DNA of 64,000 nt from Chryseobacterium sp. Tr-659 (GCF_011752975.1 NZ_VWWP01000001.1:682001-746000), one strand, 5' to 3'; shown: positions 15,586-24,529, numbered from the stretch's first letter. The notes: a model not told the origin generated them from the letters alone. Translations and numbers: made by a program.

Positions 15586-16725
15586 CTAAGAAAAGGCTTT
15601 TTCAAGATCAGCAATAAGATCTTCTGCATCTTCAATACCAACACTTAAACGTACAAGATCATCGGTAATTCCTAATTCAGCACGTTTTTCTGCCGGAATG
15701 GAAGCATGAGTCATCAAAGCAGGGTGGTTAGCCAAAGACTCTACACCTCCTAAAGATTCAGCCAATGTGAATACTCTTACTTTCTCTAAGAATTTGATGG
15801 CATCTTCTTTCTTTCCTGATTTGAAAGTGAATGAAACCATTCCTCCGGATTCCTTCATCTGAGATTTCGCCAGCTCATATTGAGGGTGAGATTCTAACCC
15901 TGGATAAATTACTTTATCTACAGCAGGATGAGTTTCAAGATATTTTGCCACAGCAAGGCCATTATCAGAATGTCTCTGCATTCTTAACGCTAAAGTTTTG
16001 ATTCCTCTCAATACAAGATAAGAATCGTGAGGACCCAAAATACCGCCGCTTGCAAACTGGATAAAATGAAGTTTTTCTCCCAGTTCAGCATCTTTAGCAA
16101 TAAGAGCTCCGGCAATAACATCAGAGTGGCCTCCTAAATATTTGGTGGCGGAATGCATTACAATATCAGCCCCAAGATCAATAGGTCTCTGGATATAAGG
16201 AGTAGCGAAAGTATTGTCTACTGCTACTAAAATATCTTTTCCTTTGGCAATTTCTACAACCGCTTTGATATCTACCAATTTCATCAATGGGTTCGTTGGA
16301 GTTTCTACCCAGATCAATTTTGTTTTATCAGTGATAACATCAGCAATTTTAGAAACATCATCAAAATTCACGAAAGTAAATTTCAGCTGATACTTTTCAA
16401 AAAGTCTTGTGAACATTCTGTAAGTACCACCATAAAGATCATCTACTGCAATTACTTCATCACCAGGATTTAATAATTTTAAAACACAGTCTATGGCTGC
16501 AAGACCGGAACCGAATGCCAAACCTCTCGCTCCGTTTTCAATACTGGCCAAAGAATCTTCCAGTGCCTGTCTTGTAGGGTTGGCAGCTCTTGAATATTCA
16601 TATCCGGAATGTACCCCCGGGCTTTTCTGTGCAAATGTAGAGGTTAAAAATACAGGAACATTTACAGAACCCGTTGCAGACTCGTGATGCTGCCCTCCGT
16701 GAATTACTTTTGTATTAAAATTCAT
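15586..16725 (-). CDS. Cystathionine gamma-synthase / beta-lyase family enzyme
   Basis: A 379-residue PLP enzyme of the Cys/Met metabolism family. The N terminus FNTKVIHGGQHHESATGSVN is typical, as are YEYSRAANPTRQALE (substrate and PLP phosphate contacts) and the PLP-binding Lys in HSATKYLGGHSDV. The C-terminal ESLGGVESLANHPALMTHAS is also typical. Members interconvert homoserine esters, cystathionine and homocysteine; sequence alone does not separate gamma-synthase from lyase here. Start set at ATG 16725, where the family begins. The 114-base gap to gldC upstream contains an inverted repeat. Confidence 0.9.
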   Translation of the reverse strand: MNFNTKVIHGGQHHESATGSVNVPVFLTSTFAQKSPGVHSGYEYSRAANPTRQALEDSLASIENGARGLAFGSGLAAIDCVLKLLNPGDEVIAVDDLYGGTYRMFTRLFEKYQLKFTFVNFDDVSKIADVITDKTKLIWVETPTNPLMKLVDIKAVVEIAKGKDILVAVDNTFATPYIQRPIDLGADIVMHSATKYLGGHSDVIAGALIAKDAELGEKLHFIQFASGGILGPHDSYLVLRGIKTLALRMQRHSDNGLAVAKYLETHPAVDKVIYPGLESHPQYELAKSQMKESGGMVSFTFKSGKKEDAIKFLEKVRVFTLAESLGGVESLANHPALMTHASIPAEKRAELGITDDLVRLSVGIEDAEDLIADLEKAFS

Positions 16726-16731
16726 ATTTAT

Positions 16732-16833
16732 TATAATTTGATAATTTGAAAAGGAGACCATTTGAAAATAGAATTACTAGCTGGGTAACCATAACTCCTT
16801 CATTTTTCAAATTATCCCATTTTCAAATTGTTT
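16732..16833. repeat. AT-rich intergenic inverted repeat
   Basis: The stretch ataatttgaaaaggag (16740-16755) recurs inverted as ctccttcatttttcaaattat (16795-16815), and catttgaaaat (16760-16770) recurs inverted as attttcaaattg (16820-16831). The whole gap between gldC and the cystathionine gene can fold into one long imperfect stem. I take it to be a short intergenic repeat unit; mobility is unproven. Confidence 0.45.
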
Positions 16834-16839
16834 TACATT

Positions 16840-17163
16840 TTATTTTATTGCGGATTTCACTGCAAATTCTTCAGCAATTTCTTCCATCCATTGTGCAACA
16901 TCTTCCTCTCCGGTTGCTCTCTGATAGGTGCTTCCTAAAGATATTAAGATCTGGTGGATGAACATCTTCATTTGATCCACAGGCATTTCCTTTGTCCATA
17001 GGTCGATTCTTAGCGCTTCCTTAGTTTTATCATCCCAAACAGAGATCATTGTAGCTTTAGTTTCTTCCTTTTCAATACCTCCATCCTGAGCATTCCATGT
17101 AATATTTTCAGGAACATGGTTTTCATCAAGCTCTACATCTATCGTAATCTGAGTTTTTCTCAT
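16840..17163 (-). CDS. gldC: Gliding motility protein GldC
   Basis: A 107-residue cytosolic protein of the GldC family, restricted to Bacteroidota. It begins MRKTQITIDVELDENHVPENITW and has the central block TKATMISVWDDKTKEALRIDLWTKEMPVDQMK. In Flavobacterium johnsoniae GldC is linked to gliding and the type 9 secretion apparatus and is encoded next to gldB. Here a two-gene ABC transporter lies between gldB (20378-21364) and gldC, all on the minus strand, with only 25 bases between the fused permease gene and gldC. Confidence 0.92.
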   Translation of the reverse strand: MRKTQITIDVELDENHVPENITWNAQDGGIEKEETKATMISVWDDKTKEALRIDLWTKEMPVDQMKMFIHQILISLGSTYQRATGEEDVAQWMEEIAEEFAVKSAIK

Positions 17164-17188
17164 ATCAATCTAAAATTTTTCAGCAAAG

Positions 17189-19390
17189 TTAATACTTCTT
17201 GAGCTTATCTAAAATTTCTACGAAATTATCTTCATCAGGAAATGGTGTATTGAAATTATAAATCTTTCCTTCCGGATCAATGATAATAAATCTTGGAATA
17301 GACTGAATTTTGTATTTATTCATGAATTGTTCTGCATTGACGAGCCAGAATTGTGGAATATTGGATGTTTTCGTTTTTAAATAATTCGTCCATTTAGATT
17401 GCTCCTCATCAAGGCTGATAGAAATAAACTGGATATTATCATAATGTCTGTATTGATAACTTCTCGACTCAAATACAGGGCGGATCTGCTTACAAGGGCC
17501 ACACCAGGTAGCCCAAAAATCTATTACCACATATTTCCCCTTATATTTTGAAAGCTTTTGAGTAATCCCTTTATCGCTGAGAAGTGTAATATCCGGAAAT
17601 ACAGAACCCTTTTGAGATCTGTTGATCTCGTCTAGCTTTGAATAAAGAGCCTTTTTATAATCGACATTTGAAACCTTACCGATTTCATTGTTGAAAAGCT
17701 TATTTCTTGCAGTACTATCTGTTTGTAACTCTATGGATTTTGTTAAATGTTTTGACAGGAGTTGATCTTTAGAAAGCCCTTTTGGCATTTGATCAATCTT
17801 TACGAAAAGAATACTGTCCGGATTGGAAACCTGATCTTTATCAGACAATAACTGATCCAGTTTATATTGCAGATAATTATCATTCCTGCTTAAAAGTTCA
17901 CCGGGTTTCTGAATATTTTCATTAAGTTCTTTTAAAAAAGGAGCAGGAGGAGCAAACCTGGAGTCGGTTAAAGAAGTCATTTTTCTATAATTATTGATCT
18001 CATTCAGGTACTCAATAGCCATCAGCTGCCTTCTGTACTGTTTATAATCCTCTGAAAGTGCATTATTTTCAGGATCGGCAAATACATTGAGAATTCTTTT
18101 GTTTTCTTTCCAATCAGACTCTGCCAGATCATAAAATTTTGTAGGATCATTGTTATAATTCTGCTTTTCCAATGCATACTGAAATTCATATCCAAAAGAA
18201 TTTTCACTGTTCTTATATACCTGATCCGCTTTTCGGTTAGATTGTACATAAGATACCAGCTGAGTAGTATTCAGTTTAATATCGAAATTGAACCAGTCAC
18301 CATTGGCCATGATGATATTTACTTTCTTATTTCCGATCTCCAGAAGATATTCATCTAAAGGAAGAGCTTGTGTGGTCACCCAGCTGAAGGTATTATTTTT
18401 AACCGCTGCGGCACCAATTTTTTTATGAAAATCTTTAGAATAGATTCGTACAGAGTCTATCTTAAGATCCGTTTCCAGTTTTCCCTTAATAACAACTCCT
18501 GTCCCGTCACTGTGATAAGGGTTGGGCTTTTGGAAAATATAAAGCAGCCCCGAACCAATGAAGAGTCCTGCCAATGAAATGAAAATCTGTTTTTTATTTT
18601 TCAGGAATGCATTTTTAAACCCTTTCTTGCTGTACCAGAAATAGCCAAGAATAAGAAAAATAACCATCCAGAAAAGACTCATGTATTCAGAATGGGAGAT
18701 GAAACTGTTCAGATTCTTTATTTCAGGAGCATTCCAGAAAGTATACAGAGAGCTATAAGGGTTAAAAAAATAAGCCTGTTTCTGTACAAGAGAGGTAATA
18801 TTCGAAGCCAGTCCGAGAGAACCAATAAGAAATGACCATATGAAACCTTGAAAAGCAACTGAAATACAAAGCTGAAGAGCTGCAATTCCTAAAATCGTTA
18901 CGAGGATCCTGACAAAAGTTTCAATCATCCAGATGGTATCAAAAGATATGAGTTTGGCGGGATCAGGATGTATATAATAGTCTGCTAAAGCTAAAATGAT
19001 ATTAAATCCAAAATAAGAAATGATACATATAAAGCACAGAAATATTAAAATAACGTATTTTGATACATATAATTGAAGTCTGCTTACCGGCTGTGTTTCC
19101 ATCAGTTGCCAGCCATTATTTTTGTGATCAGTCTGCGCTATTCTGTTAGCGGCGATAATCACAAATAACAGCAGAATAAAAAATGTAAAATACTTAATAG
19201 CAGTTCCGCTAATGGCATCTTCGAATATTGAATATTTGAGGGTTCCTTCTATAACAAGGCTTTTCTTGAAAAATCCGGGAATAAAAGCAAGAAGTGGTAT
19301 TAAAGCCCCGAGAATAACAGCAATATAGGTTAATCCTAATCCTTTTGTTTTTAGCCATTCTGTTCCGATGGCTGTCATTAATTTTTTCAT
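17189..19390 (-). CDS. ABC-2 permease fused to a TlpA-like thioredoxin domain
   Basis: A 733-residue two-part membrane protein. Residues 1 to about 290 form an ABC-2 type permease with about seven membrane segments, beginning MKKLMTAIGTEWLKTKGLG and including the NGWQLMETQPVSRLQLYVSKY loop. After one more segment comes a periplasmic linker of about 230 residues resembling the N-terminal part of Bacteroidota TlpA-like proteins. The C-terminal thioredoxin fold carries WATWCGPC, with CGPC at 630-633 of the longer 759-residue frame (604-607 from my start). The start at 19390 lies 7 bases after the ATPase stop; the longer frame to 19468 would overlap it. It likely pairs with that ATPase. Confidence 0.85.
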   Translation of the reverse strand: MKKLMTAIGTEWLKTKGLGLTYIAVILGALIPLLAFIPGFFKKSLVIEGTLKYSIFEDAISGTAIKYFTFFILLLFVIIAANRIAQTDHKNNGWQLMETQPVSRLQLYVSKYVILIFLCFICIISYFGFNIILALADYYIHPDPAKLISFDTIWMIETFVRILVTILGIAALQLCISVAFQGFIWSFLIGSLGLASNITSLVQKQAYFFNPYSSLYTFWNAPEIKNLNSFISHSEYMSLFWMVIFLILGYFWYSKKGFKNAFLKNKKQIFISLAGLFIGSGLLYIFQKPNPYHSDGTGVVIKGKLETDLKIDSVRIYSKDFHKKIGAAAVKNNTFSWVTTQALPLDEYLLEIGNKKVNIIMANGDWFNFDIKLNTTQLVSYVQSNRKADQVYKNSENSFGYEFQYALEKQNYNNDPTKFYDLAESDWKENKRILNVFADPENNALSEDYKQYRRQLMAIEYLNEINNYRKMTSLTDSRFAPPAPFLKELNENIQKPGELLSRNDNYLQYKLDQLLSDKDQVSNPDSILFVKIDQMPKGLSKDQLLSKHLTKSIELQTDSTARNKLFNNEIGKVSNVDYKKALYSKLDEINRSQKGSVFPDITLLSDKGITQKLSKYKGKYVVIDFWATWCGPCKQIRPVFESRSYQYRHYDNIQFISISLDEEQSKWTNYLKTKTSNIPQFWLVNAEQFMNKYKIQSIPRFIIIDPEGKIYNFNTPFPDEDNFVEILDKLKKY

Positions 19391-19397
19391 CTGTGTT

Positions 19398-20300
19398 TTA
19401 GTTTTTTGTGATTTCCATAAACCAGTCTTCAAGACCTGCATTGTTTTTGATTTCAAAAATCTCCGCATTATTCAAAACCAGTTTTTTGATAAGGTTTGCA
19501 ATATTTTCTTTAGATTCTGCGGTAATTTCTATGGTATGATCATTAATGATTTTTGCAGAATAGCTTTCCGGGATTTCAGTTATGAACTGAGAAGCATTAT
19601 TAATTCCTATTCTGATATGATTGTATCTGTAAAGTTCATTGAGATCATGTATACTTCCTGTAAAACGAATTTCGCCATGAGAAATAATTGCAAGATGAGT
19701 AATCATTTTTTCAATTTCCTGAAGTAGATGGCTTGAAATAAAAATAGTAACTCCTTCTTCCTGGTTGAGTTTGATTAATAGTTCCCGCATCTCGAGCATT
19801 CCGTTTGGGTCCAGTCCGTTTACAGGCTCATCAAGAATCAGAAGGTCAGGTTTTCCAAGCAAAGTCATGGCAATGGATAATCTTTGTTTCATTCCCAGGG
19901 AATATTTCTTCATTTTCATTTTTCTGCTTTCCCAAAGGCCTACCAGATGTAAAACCCGCTCGCACTCAGATTCCGGTAAATTCCGAAGTCTGGAAATAAT
20001 GATAAGATTATCCCATCCCGAAAGATGATCATAGAATGCTGCAGTATCAATCAGACTCCCGATTTTATCAAACCCTTCAGGGTACAGATTCGATAGATCT
20101 TTGTCAAAAATCCGGATGGCATTGTGGTCGTCAGGAATACTGCCGATAAGCATTTTCATAGTAGTGGATTTTCCAGCTCCATTCGCTCCGAGGAAGCCAA
20201 AAATACTACCTTTCGGAACCGAAAGATCAATATTTTTCAGGATAAGCTTATCACTAGTAAATCCGTAATTTAAATTTCGAATACTAATTAAATTTTCCAT
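19398..20300 (-). CDS. ABC transporter ATP-binding protein
   Basis: A 300-residue ATPase. Walker A GANGAGKST is at 38-46, the Q-loop follows, the signature YSLGMKQRLSIAMTLLG comes next, and Walker B with D-loop is LLILDEPVNGLDP. After the nucleotide-binding domain (about 225 residues) a C-terminal extension follows, as in bacitracin- or lantibiotic-resistance type ABC-2 exporters. I start it at the ATG at 20300 (MENLISIRNLNYGF). It is followed after 7 bases by the permease-thioredoxin gene, so the two form one exporter. Cargo unknown; antibiotic peptide resistance is one option suggested by the ATPase type. Confidence 0.88.
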   Translation of the reverse strand: MENLISIRNLNYGFTSDKLILKNIDLSVPKGSIFGFLGANGAGKSTTMKMLIGSIPDDHNAIRIFDKDLSNLYPEGFDKIGSLIDTAAFYDHLSGWDNLIIISRLRNLPESECERVLHLVGLWESRKMKMKKYSLGMKQRLSIAMTLLGKPDLLILDEPVNGLDPNGMLEMRELLIKLNQEEGVTIFISSHLLQEIEKMITHLAIISHGEIRFTGSIHDLNELYRYNHIRIGINNASQFITEIPESYSAKIINDHTIEITAESKENIANLIKKLVLNNAEIFEIKNNAGLEDWFMEITKN

Positions 20301-20325
20301 ATGCATTTTGATTTGTGTTGAAAAT

Positions 20326-20357
20326 AAAAAAGACCCCTTGTTTATACAAAAGGTCTT
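20326..20357 (-). terminator. Terminator of gldB
   Basis: On the minus strand aagaccttttgt / acaaggggtctt (12 pairs including G-U) is followed by ttttttattttc. It separates gldB from the ABC transporter genes, so the transporter is probably transcribed at least partly on its own. Confidence 0.75.
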
Positions 20358-20377
20358 ATATAGGTATGAGATATGAT

Positions 20378-21364
20378 CTATTTCGTTACAGTTGGCTTAT
20401 AACCGGACTGATTAAATATGGCGGTCGCATCCATTTTCAGAAAATCAGTAAGCTTTGTTTCCGGTTTCTCCTTTAGGTATGCTTTACAGATCTGCCATCC
20501 TGTAAAAATCCCGATTTGAGGGGAAGATTCATTGTCTATTTCAGTATAAAATTTTGAGAACGGGCCAGGTGAAATAAAACGCTCTCCCAGTCTCGGATCA
20601 TCTCCAAAGATCAGGTTACTTTCTACAAAATAATTCCAGATATTGGCTTCATTAGCAGTGGCCCACTGGTATTGTTTCTGCGTATAATTCATTTTCAGAT
20701 AATCAGGGAAATCAGGAAGAAAAGCGTCCTGAAGAACCATCACTTTTCCATTCAGAATAATCTGATCAATAAATTTCTGGTGGTCGGGAGATTCCGTAAC
20801 AATGTTTTCAGCAAAAAGCTGTGACACCTTAGGAACAATATTCTGAGGGTTCATCGATTTCTGGAAATACAGCTCCAGCCCTTTATAATGAGCATTTCCG
20901 TCTCCCAAGAATCCGGTAACATCAATGAACAGAAGATTTCCTTTCTGGTCGTAGAAAATCGGATCCTGAACCATTTGCAAGGCAGATGAAAACAAGTATA
21001 CTTTAGGGCTTTTAAACTTTGGGAAATAATATTTGATATGCGAAAATAAGCTCTGAAGCTCATTCTGAAGCTTTGCCAGGTCTATTTTTCCAATCGCTTC
21101 TTTGTAGATTTTTATTTCTTCTGCATCCGCCCTTCTTTTTCCAAAATCTGCATCAGAAACGCTTCCCTGGAACCATGGGAATTTGGATTTAAATTGCTCC
21201 AGCGGAATATTCGGGTTGTAGAATTCTTTGGAAATGTCTGTTATTTCAATTTTTTCGGCAGGTTCTTTTACTTCTACCTTCCATTGATTTTCAGGTTCTT
21301 TTTTGCAGGAGCTCAATCCGGCAACCAAAATAGAAGAAAGCGCAATATATCTAAAAATCTTCAT
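20378..21364 (-). CDS. gldB: Gliding motility lipoprotein GldB
   Basis: A 328-residue lipoprotein: signal peptide MKIFRYIALSSILVAGLSSC with lipid-modified Cys20. The mature part matches GldB of flavobacteria, with KFPWFQGSVSDADFGKRRAD near residue 62, the central IFYDQKGNLLFIDVTGFLGDGN and the C-terminal GIFTGWQICKAYLKEKPE. GldB is required for gliding and for type 9 secretion in F. johnsoniae. It is the first gene of the minus-strand series ending with gldC, but a terminator follows it. A -7 element TATTTTTG (21397-21390) lies 26 bases upstream. Confidence 0.93.
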   Translation of the reverse strand: MKIFRYIALSSILVAGLSSCKKEPENQWKVEVKEPAEKIEITDISKEFYNPNIPLEQFKSKFPWFQGSVSDADFGKRRADAEEIKIYKEAIGKIDLAKLQNELQSLFSHIKYYFPKFKSPKVYLFSSALQMVQDPIFYDQKGNLLFIDVTGFLGDGNAHYKGLELYFQKSMNPQNIVPKVSQLFAENIVTESPDHQKFIDQIILNGKVMVLQDAFLPDFPDYLKMNYTQKQYQWATANEANIWNYFVESNLIFGDDPRLGERFISPGPFSKFYTEIDNESSPQIGIFTGWQICKAYLKEKPETKLTDFLKMDATAIFNQSGYKPTVTK

Positions 21365-21389
21365 TATTTTTACATGGAATTTAAGTTCA

Positions 21390-21397
21390 CAAAAATA
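21390..21397 (-). promoter_or_regulatory. Candidate -7 element of gldB
   Basis: On the minus strand TATTTTTG matches TAnnTTTG exactly, 25 bases before the gldB ATG. No clear TTG at the usual distance. Confidence 0.4.
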
Positions 21398-21419
21398 AGG
21401 ATTAAATGCACAACTCAGG

Positions 21420-22055
21420 ATGAAAATTAAAATATTTACTGCCCTTTGCCTTATTACAGGATTTTCTGTTTTCTATGGCCAAAAGCTTGAATTTAAAGAT
21501 AAAAACTTTGAAAAAGCAGTACTCGAAAATTTCGATGTGAATAAAAACGGGACAATGGAACCTTCGGAAGTGAGTATGGTTACAAATTTATTCCTGGTTC
21601 AGAAAGGAATTACCTCTACAGATGATCTGCATCTTTTCAAGAATGTAAAAATGATTGTACTGGATGATAATGCAATTTCCGGTATTTCAATAAGTAATCT
21701 TGATAATCTGGAGTTGTTTTCCTGCACAGGATGCAAGACGTCTTCATTCAAAGCGGAAAATCTGAAGAATCTGGCTTCGCTGTATCTTGATAATAATCTT
21801 TTGGAAGGGATTTCGTTGAACGGAACCCCGAAAATTAACCAATTAACATTATCTTTAAATCAATTAAAAACAATTGATCCCACACAGCTCAGAAACTTAA
21901 GAAAATTGAATGTGGAACAGAATCAACTCCGAAATATTGACATCTCTGGAAATCCGGTTTTGCAAACCCTGAATGTAACCGGAAATAAAATAAAAGAAAG
22001 AGATATTAAGAAAGGAACAAAAACAGAGGTAACGATTTTCGGTGCAGAAGAATAA
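21420..22055 (+). CDS. Secreted leucine-rich-repeat protein
   Basis: A 211-residue exported protein: signal peptide MKIKIFTALCLITGFSVFYGQ, then a short segment NFDVNKNGTMEPSEV that resembles one EF-hand calcium loop. About six leucine-rich repeats follow (for example LKNLASLYLDNNLLEGISL, LRNLRKLNVEQNQLRNIDI, NPVLQTLNVTGNKI). LRR domains bind other proteins; target unknown. It lies divergent from gldB with 55 bases between starts and is followed by two acetyltransferase genes at short spacing, perhaps one operon. Confidence 0.78.
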   Translation: MKIKIFTALCLITGFSVFYGQKLEFKDKNFEKAVLENFDVNKNGTMEPSEVSMVTNLFLVQKGITSTDDLHLFKNVKMIVLDDNAISGISISNLDNLELFSCTGCKTSSFKAENLKNLASLYLDNNLLEGISLNGTPKINQLTLSLNQLKTIDPTQLRNLRKLNVEQNQLRNIDISGNPVLQTLNVTGNKIKERDIKKGTKTEVTIFGAEE

Positions 22056-22067
22056 AAACTCATCATT

Positions 22068-22607
22068 ATGAAAATAGAAACAAAACGACTGATTTTAAGA
22101 AAACTTGAAGATACAGACTTTGAACGCATATTTCTTTTGGATTCCAATCCTGAGGTGATGAAATATATTGGAGTACCCGTTTTGACGGATATCCATCAGT
22201 CAAAAGATGTTATCAACATGATTCGGAAGCAGTATGAGGAAAATGGAGTAGGAAGGTTGGGCGTTGTGGAAAAAGAAAGCGGGCTTCTGATAGGATGGAG
22301 CGGATTAAAATTACTGACCCAAGAGATAAACGGTTACAAAAATGTGTTGGAATTAGGATATCGTTTTTTACCTGAATCTTGGGGGAAAGGATACGCTGTG
22401 GAGGCGGGAATAGCTTCGCTGGATTATGGTTTTAACGATCTGAATGCAAAGGTCATTTATGCTTGTGCCCATTCAGAGCATGAGGTTTCCAATCATATTT
22501 TAAGAAAATTAGGGTTTGAAAAAACCGGAGAGTTTGAGGAATCAGACGGAATATGTTTCTGGTATGAGTTAACAAGAGAAAAACATACAACAAAAGATGT
22601 TGATTAG
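22068..22607 (+). CDS. RimJ/RimL-type GNAT acetyltransferase
   Basis: A 179-residue acetyltransferase of the RimJ/RimL group. It opens with MKIETKRLILRKLEDTDFERIF. The acetyl-CoA site is ELGYRFLPESWGKGYAVEAG (WGKGYA), then IYACAHSEHEVSNHILRKLGFEKTGEF. The group N-acetylates ribosomal proteins or small amines; the exact target is unknown. The gene starts 12 bases after the LRR gene and its end overlaps the next GNAT gene by 11 bases, implying translational coupling. Confidence 0.85.
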   Translation: MKIETKRLILRKLEDTDFERIFLLDSNPEVMKYIGVPVLTDIHQSKDVINMIRKQYEENGVGRLGVVEKESGLLIGWSGLKLLTQEINGYKNVLELGYRFLPESWGKGYAVEAGIASLDYGFNDLNAKVIYACAHSEHEVSNHILRKLGFEKTGEFEESDGICFWYELTREKHTTKDVD

Positions 22608-23127
22608 AAAAGAAGAAGAAAAAGATCATCAAAAAGTCTTTCAACTTACAGAAGAGGCTTTTAGAGAAATAGAATACAGTGATCATCAGGAACAGTTTCT
22701 TGTTGAGAAATTGAGGCAGTCCGATGCTTTTATTCCTGAATTATCTTTGGTAGCAGAAACCGAGGACGGTGAAATTGCCGGGCATATTCTGTTTACAAAA
22801 ATTACCATTGAAGGAGATGGAGAATCTTTCCCTTCGCTTGCACTGGCACCTGTTTCAGTAAAACCTGAGTTTCAAAGCCAGGGAATTGGCGGAAAGCTTA
22901 TCCGGGAAGGACATCTTATTGCTAAAGATTTAGGATACGGGTCTGTGATTCTTATCGGACATGAAAATTATTATCCACGCTTTGGTTACGAAAAAACGAG
23001 TAATTTTGGAATTTCTTTTCCATTCGATATTCCTGAAGAAAACGGAATGGCGGTAGAATTGGTAAAAGACGGATTAAAAAACATAAAAGGAGTAGTAAAA
23101 TACCCCAAAGAATTTGGAATAGACTAA
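22597..23127 (+). CDS. YhbS-like GNAT acetyltransferase
   Basis: A 176-residue acetyltransferase similar to the YhbS group: MLIRKEEEKDHQKVFQLTEEAF at the start, GHILFTKI, LAPVSVKPEFQSQGIGGKLI with the acetyl-CoA site QSQGIG, and LIGHENYYPRFGYEKTSNFG at the C terminus. Substrate unknown. The start codon lies inside the upstream GNAT gene (11-base overlap), and nadE begins 13 bases after the stop, so these genes probably share one mRNA. Confidence 0.85.
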   Translation: MLIRKEEEKDHQKVFQLTEEAFREIEYSDHQEQFLVEKLRQSDAFIPELSLVAETEDGEIAGHILFTKITIEGDGESFPSLALAPVSVKPEFQSQGIGGKLIREGHLIAKDLGYGSVILIGHENYYPRFGYEKTSNFGISFPFDIPEENGMAVELVKDGLKNIKGVVKYPKEFGID

Positions 23128-23140
23128 AAAAATATAAAGA

Positions 23141-23932
23141 ATGCAGACACAAAAAGTGATCGATCATATTGTTGAATGGTTAAAAGATTATGCAACAAAA
23201 GCCAGAGTGAACGGATATGTTATTGGTGTTTCCGGTGGTGTGGATTCCGGAGTGGTTTCTACATTGGCGGCAATGACCGGATTGAAAACATTGCTGATCG
23301 AAATGCCGATCCGCCAGAAAGCAGACCAGGTAGACCGTGCACAGGATCATATGAATGATCTTAAATCCAGATTTCCGAATGTAGAAACAATGTCTGTAGA
23401 TCTGACACCTGCTTTTGAGGAACTTTATAAAACTTTTGATGTAAAAGATGATCTTTATCCTAACGAAAAACTGGCTTTTGCCAATACAAGATCACGCCTG
23501 AGAATGCTTACCCTGTATTATTACGGGCAGTTGAACGGTCTTTTGGTGTGCGGAACAGGAAACAAGGTAGAAGATTTCGGGATCGGATTTTATACAAAAT
23601 ATGGAGATGGAGGAGTAGATGTTTCTCCAATTGCTGATCTTTATAAAACTGAAGTCTATGCTTTGGCTAAAGGATTAAATCTCATCAAAAGTATTCAGGA
23701 AGCGATTCCAACAGACGGGCTTTGGGATGTAGACAGAACAGATGAGCAGCAAATCGGTGCCACTTACCCTGAACTGGAGGAAATTCAGAAAGAATATGGA
23801 ACTAAAACGGCAGAAGACTATGAAGGAAGAGATAAAGAAGTTTTCCTGATCTTCGACAGAATGCATAAAGCAGCGAAACATAAAATGGATCCAATTCCGG
23901 TTTGTGATATTCCTGAAGAATGGAGGGCTTAA
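23141..23932 (+). CDS. nadE: NAD+ synthase (NadE)
   Basis: A 263-residue enzyme that amidates nicotinic acid adenine dinucleotide to NAD+ using ATP. The PP-loop is SGGVDSG at residues 31-37. Other family blocks are NTRSRLRMLTLYYYGQLNGLLVCGTGN (about residues 119-145), GDGGVDVSPIADLYKTEVYALA, and the C-terminal IPTDGLWDVDRTDEQQIGATY. There is no glutaminase domain, so it is the ammonia-dependent short form. The length is normal. A hairpin terminator follows at 23941-23982. Confidence 0.94.
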   Translation: MQTQKVIDHIVEWLKDYATKARVNGYVIGVSGGVDSGVVSTLAAMTGLKTLLIEMPIRQKADQVDRAQDHMNDLKSRFPNVETMSVDLTPAFEELYKTFDVKDDLYPNEKLAFANTRSRLRMLTLYYYGQLNGLLVCGTGNKVEDFGIGFYTKYGDGGVDVSPIADLYKTEVYALAKGLNLIKSIQEAIPTDGLWDVDRTDEQQIGATYPELEEIQKEYGTKTAEDYEGRDKEVFLIFDRMHKAAKHKMDPIPVCDIPEEWRA

Positions 23933-23940
23933 AATAATAT

Positions 23941-23982
23941 AACAGTTTACCCCATGTCACTATGATGGGTAAACTGTTTACA
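23941..23982 (+). terminator. Terminator after nadE
   Basis: A 12-pair stem aacagtttaccc / gggtaaactgtt with an internal loop region, 9 bases after the nadE stop. Confidence 0.65.
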
Positions 23983-24010
23983 GATACATTATTACATTAA
24001 ATAATTTGCT

Positions 24011-24529
24011 ATGAACAGTAAAATAAGAGCTGTATTTTTTATATGTCTCGGACTTCTTTTCGGGATGTCTGTAATGTACATTTATAATAACTTTATTGCA
24101 GATAAGAAAGACCACTCCAATGCCCAGAAAACAGAATCTGTAAATTATGGAAGCACTTCTACGGGAGATCAGTACAATGCTGGAAATTCCTCATCGCAGG
24201 TTTCTATTGATCAGCTTACCGAAGAAAAAACAGTAATCAGCTATGTGAAGCAAAATCACAGGCTGCCGGAGTATTATATCACCAAAAATGAAGCAAGAAA
24301 ACAAGGTTGGAATCCTTCAAAAGGAAATCTTTGTGATGTACTTCCCGGAAAAGCCATTGGTGGAGATAAATTCGGAAACAGAGAAGGCAGACTGCCGGAT
24401 GGAGAACAATATTTTGAAGCAGATGTAAACTATCACTGCGGTGGAAGAAACGCAGACCGGATTATTTATACTCAGAACGGAGATGTTTATCTTACCAAAA
24501 ATCATTATAAGAGTTTTGATAAACAGTAG
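24011..24529 (+). CDS. Barnase-like extracellular ribonuclease
   Basis: A 172-residue protein with an N-terminal membrane or signal segment (about residues 8-26), a Ser/Gly-rich linker and a C-terminal barnase-fold RNase (about 65-172). All four barnase active-site residues are present at one constant offset of 63: Glu136 (E73), Arg146 (R83), Arg150 (R87) and His165 (H102), in YFEADVNYHCGGRNADR and KNHYKSF. Cys108 and Cys143 could form a disulfide, fitting export. It should cut RNA, preferentially at guanosine. A barstar homologue is encoded 700 bases downstream. The toxin may be secreted or may stay anchored; the segment has no obvious cleavage site. Confidence 0.88.
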   Translation: MNSKIRAVFFICLGLLFGMSVMYIYNNFIADKKDHSNAQKTESVNYGSTSTGDQYNAGNSSSQVSIDQLTEEKTVISYVKQNHRLPEYYITKNEARKQGWNPSKGNLCDVLPGKAIGGDKFGNREGRLPDGEQYFEADVNYHCGGRNADRIIYTQNGDVYLTKNHYKSFDKQ

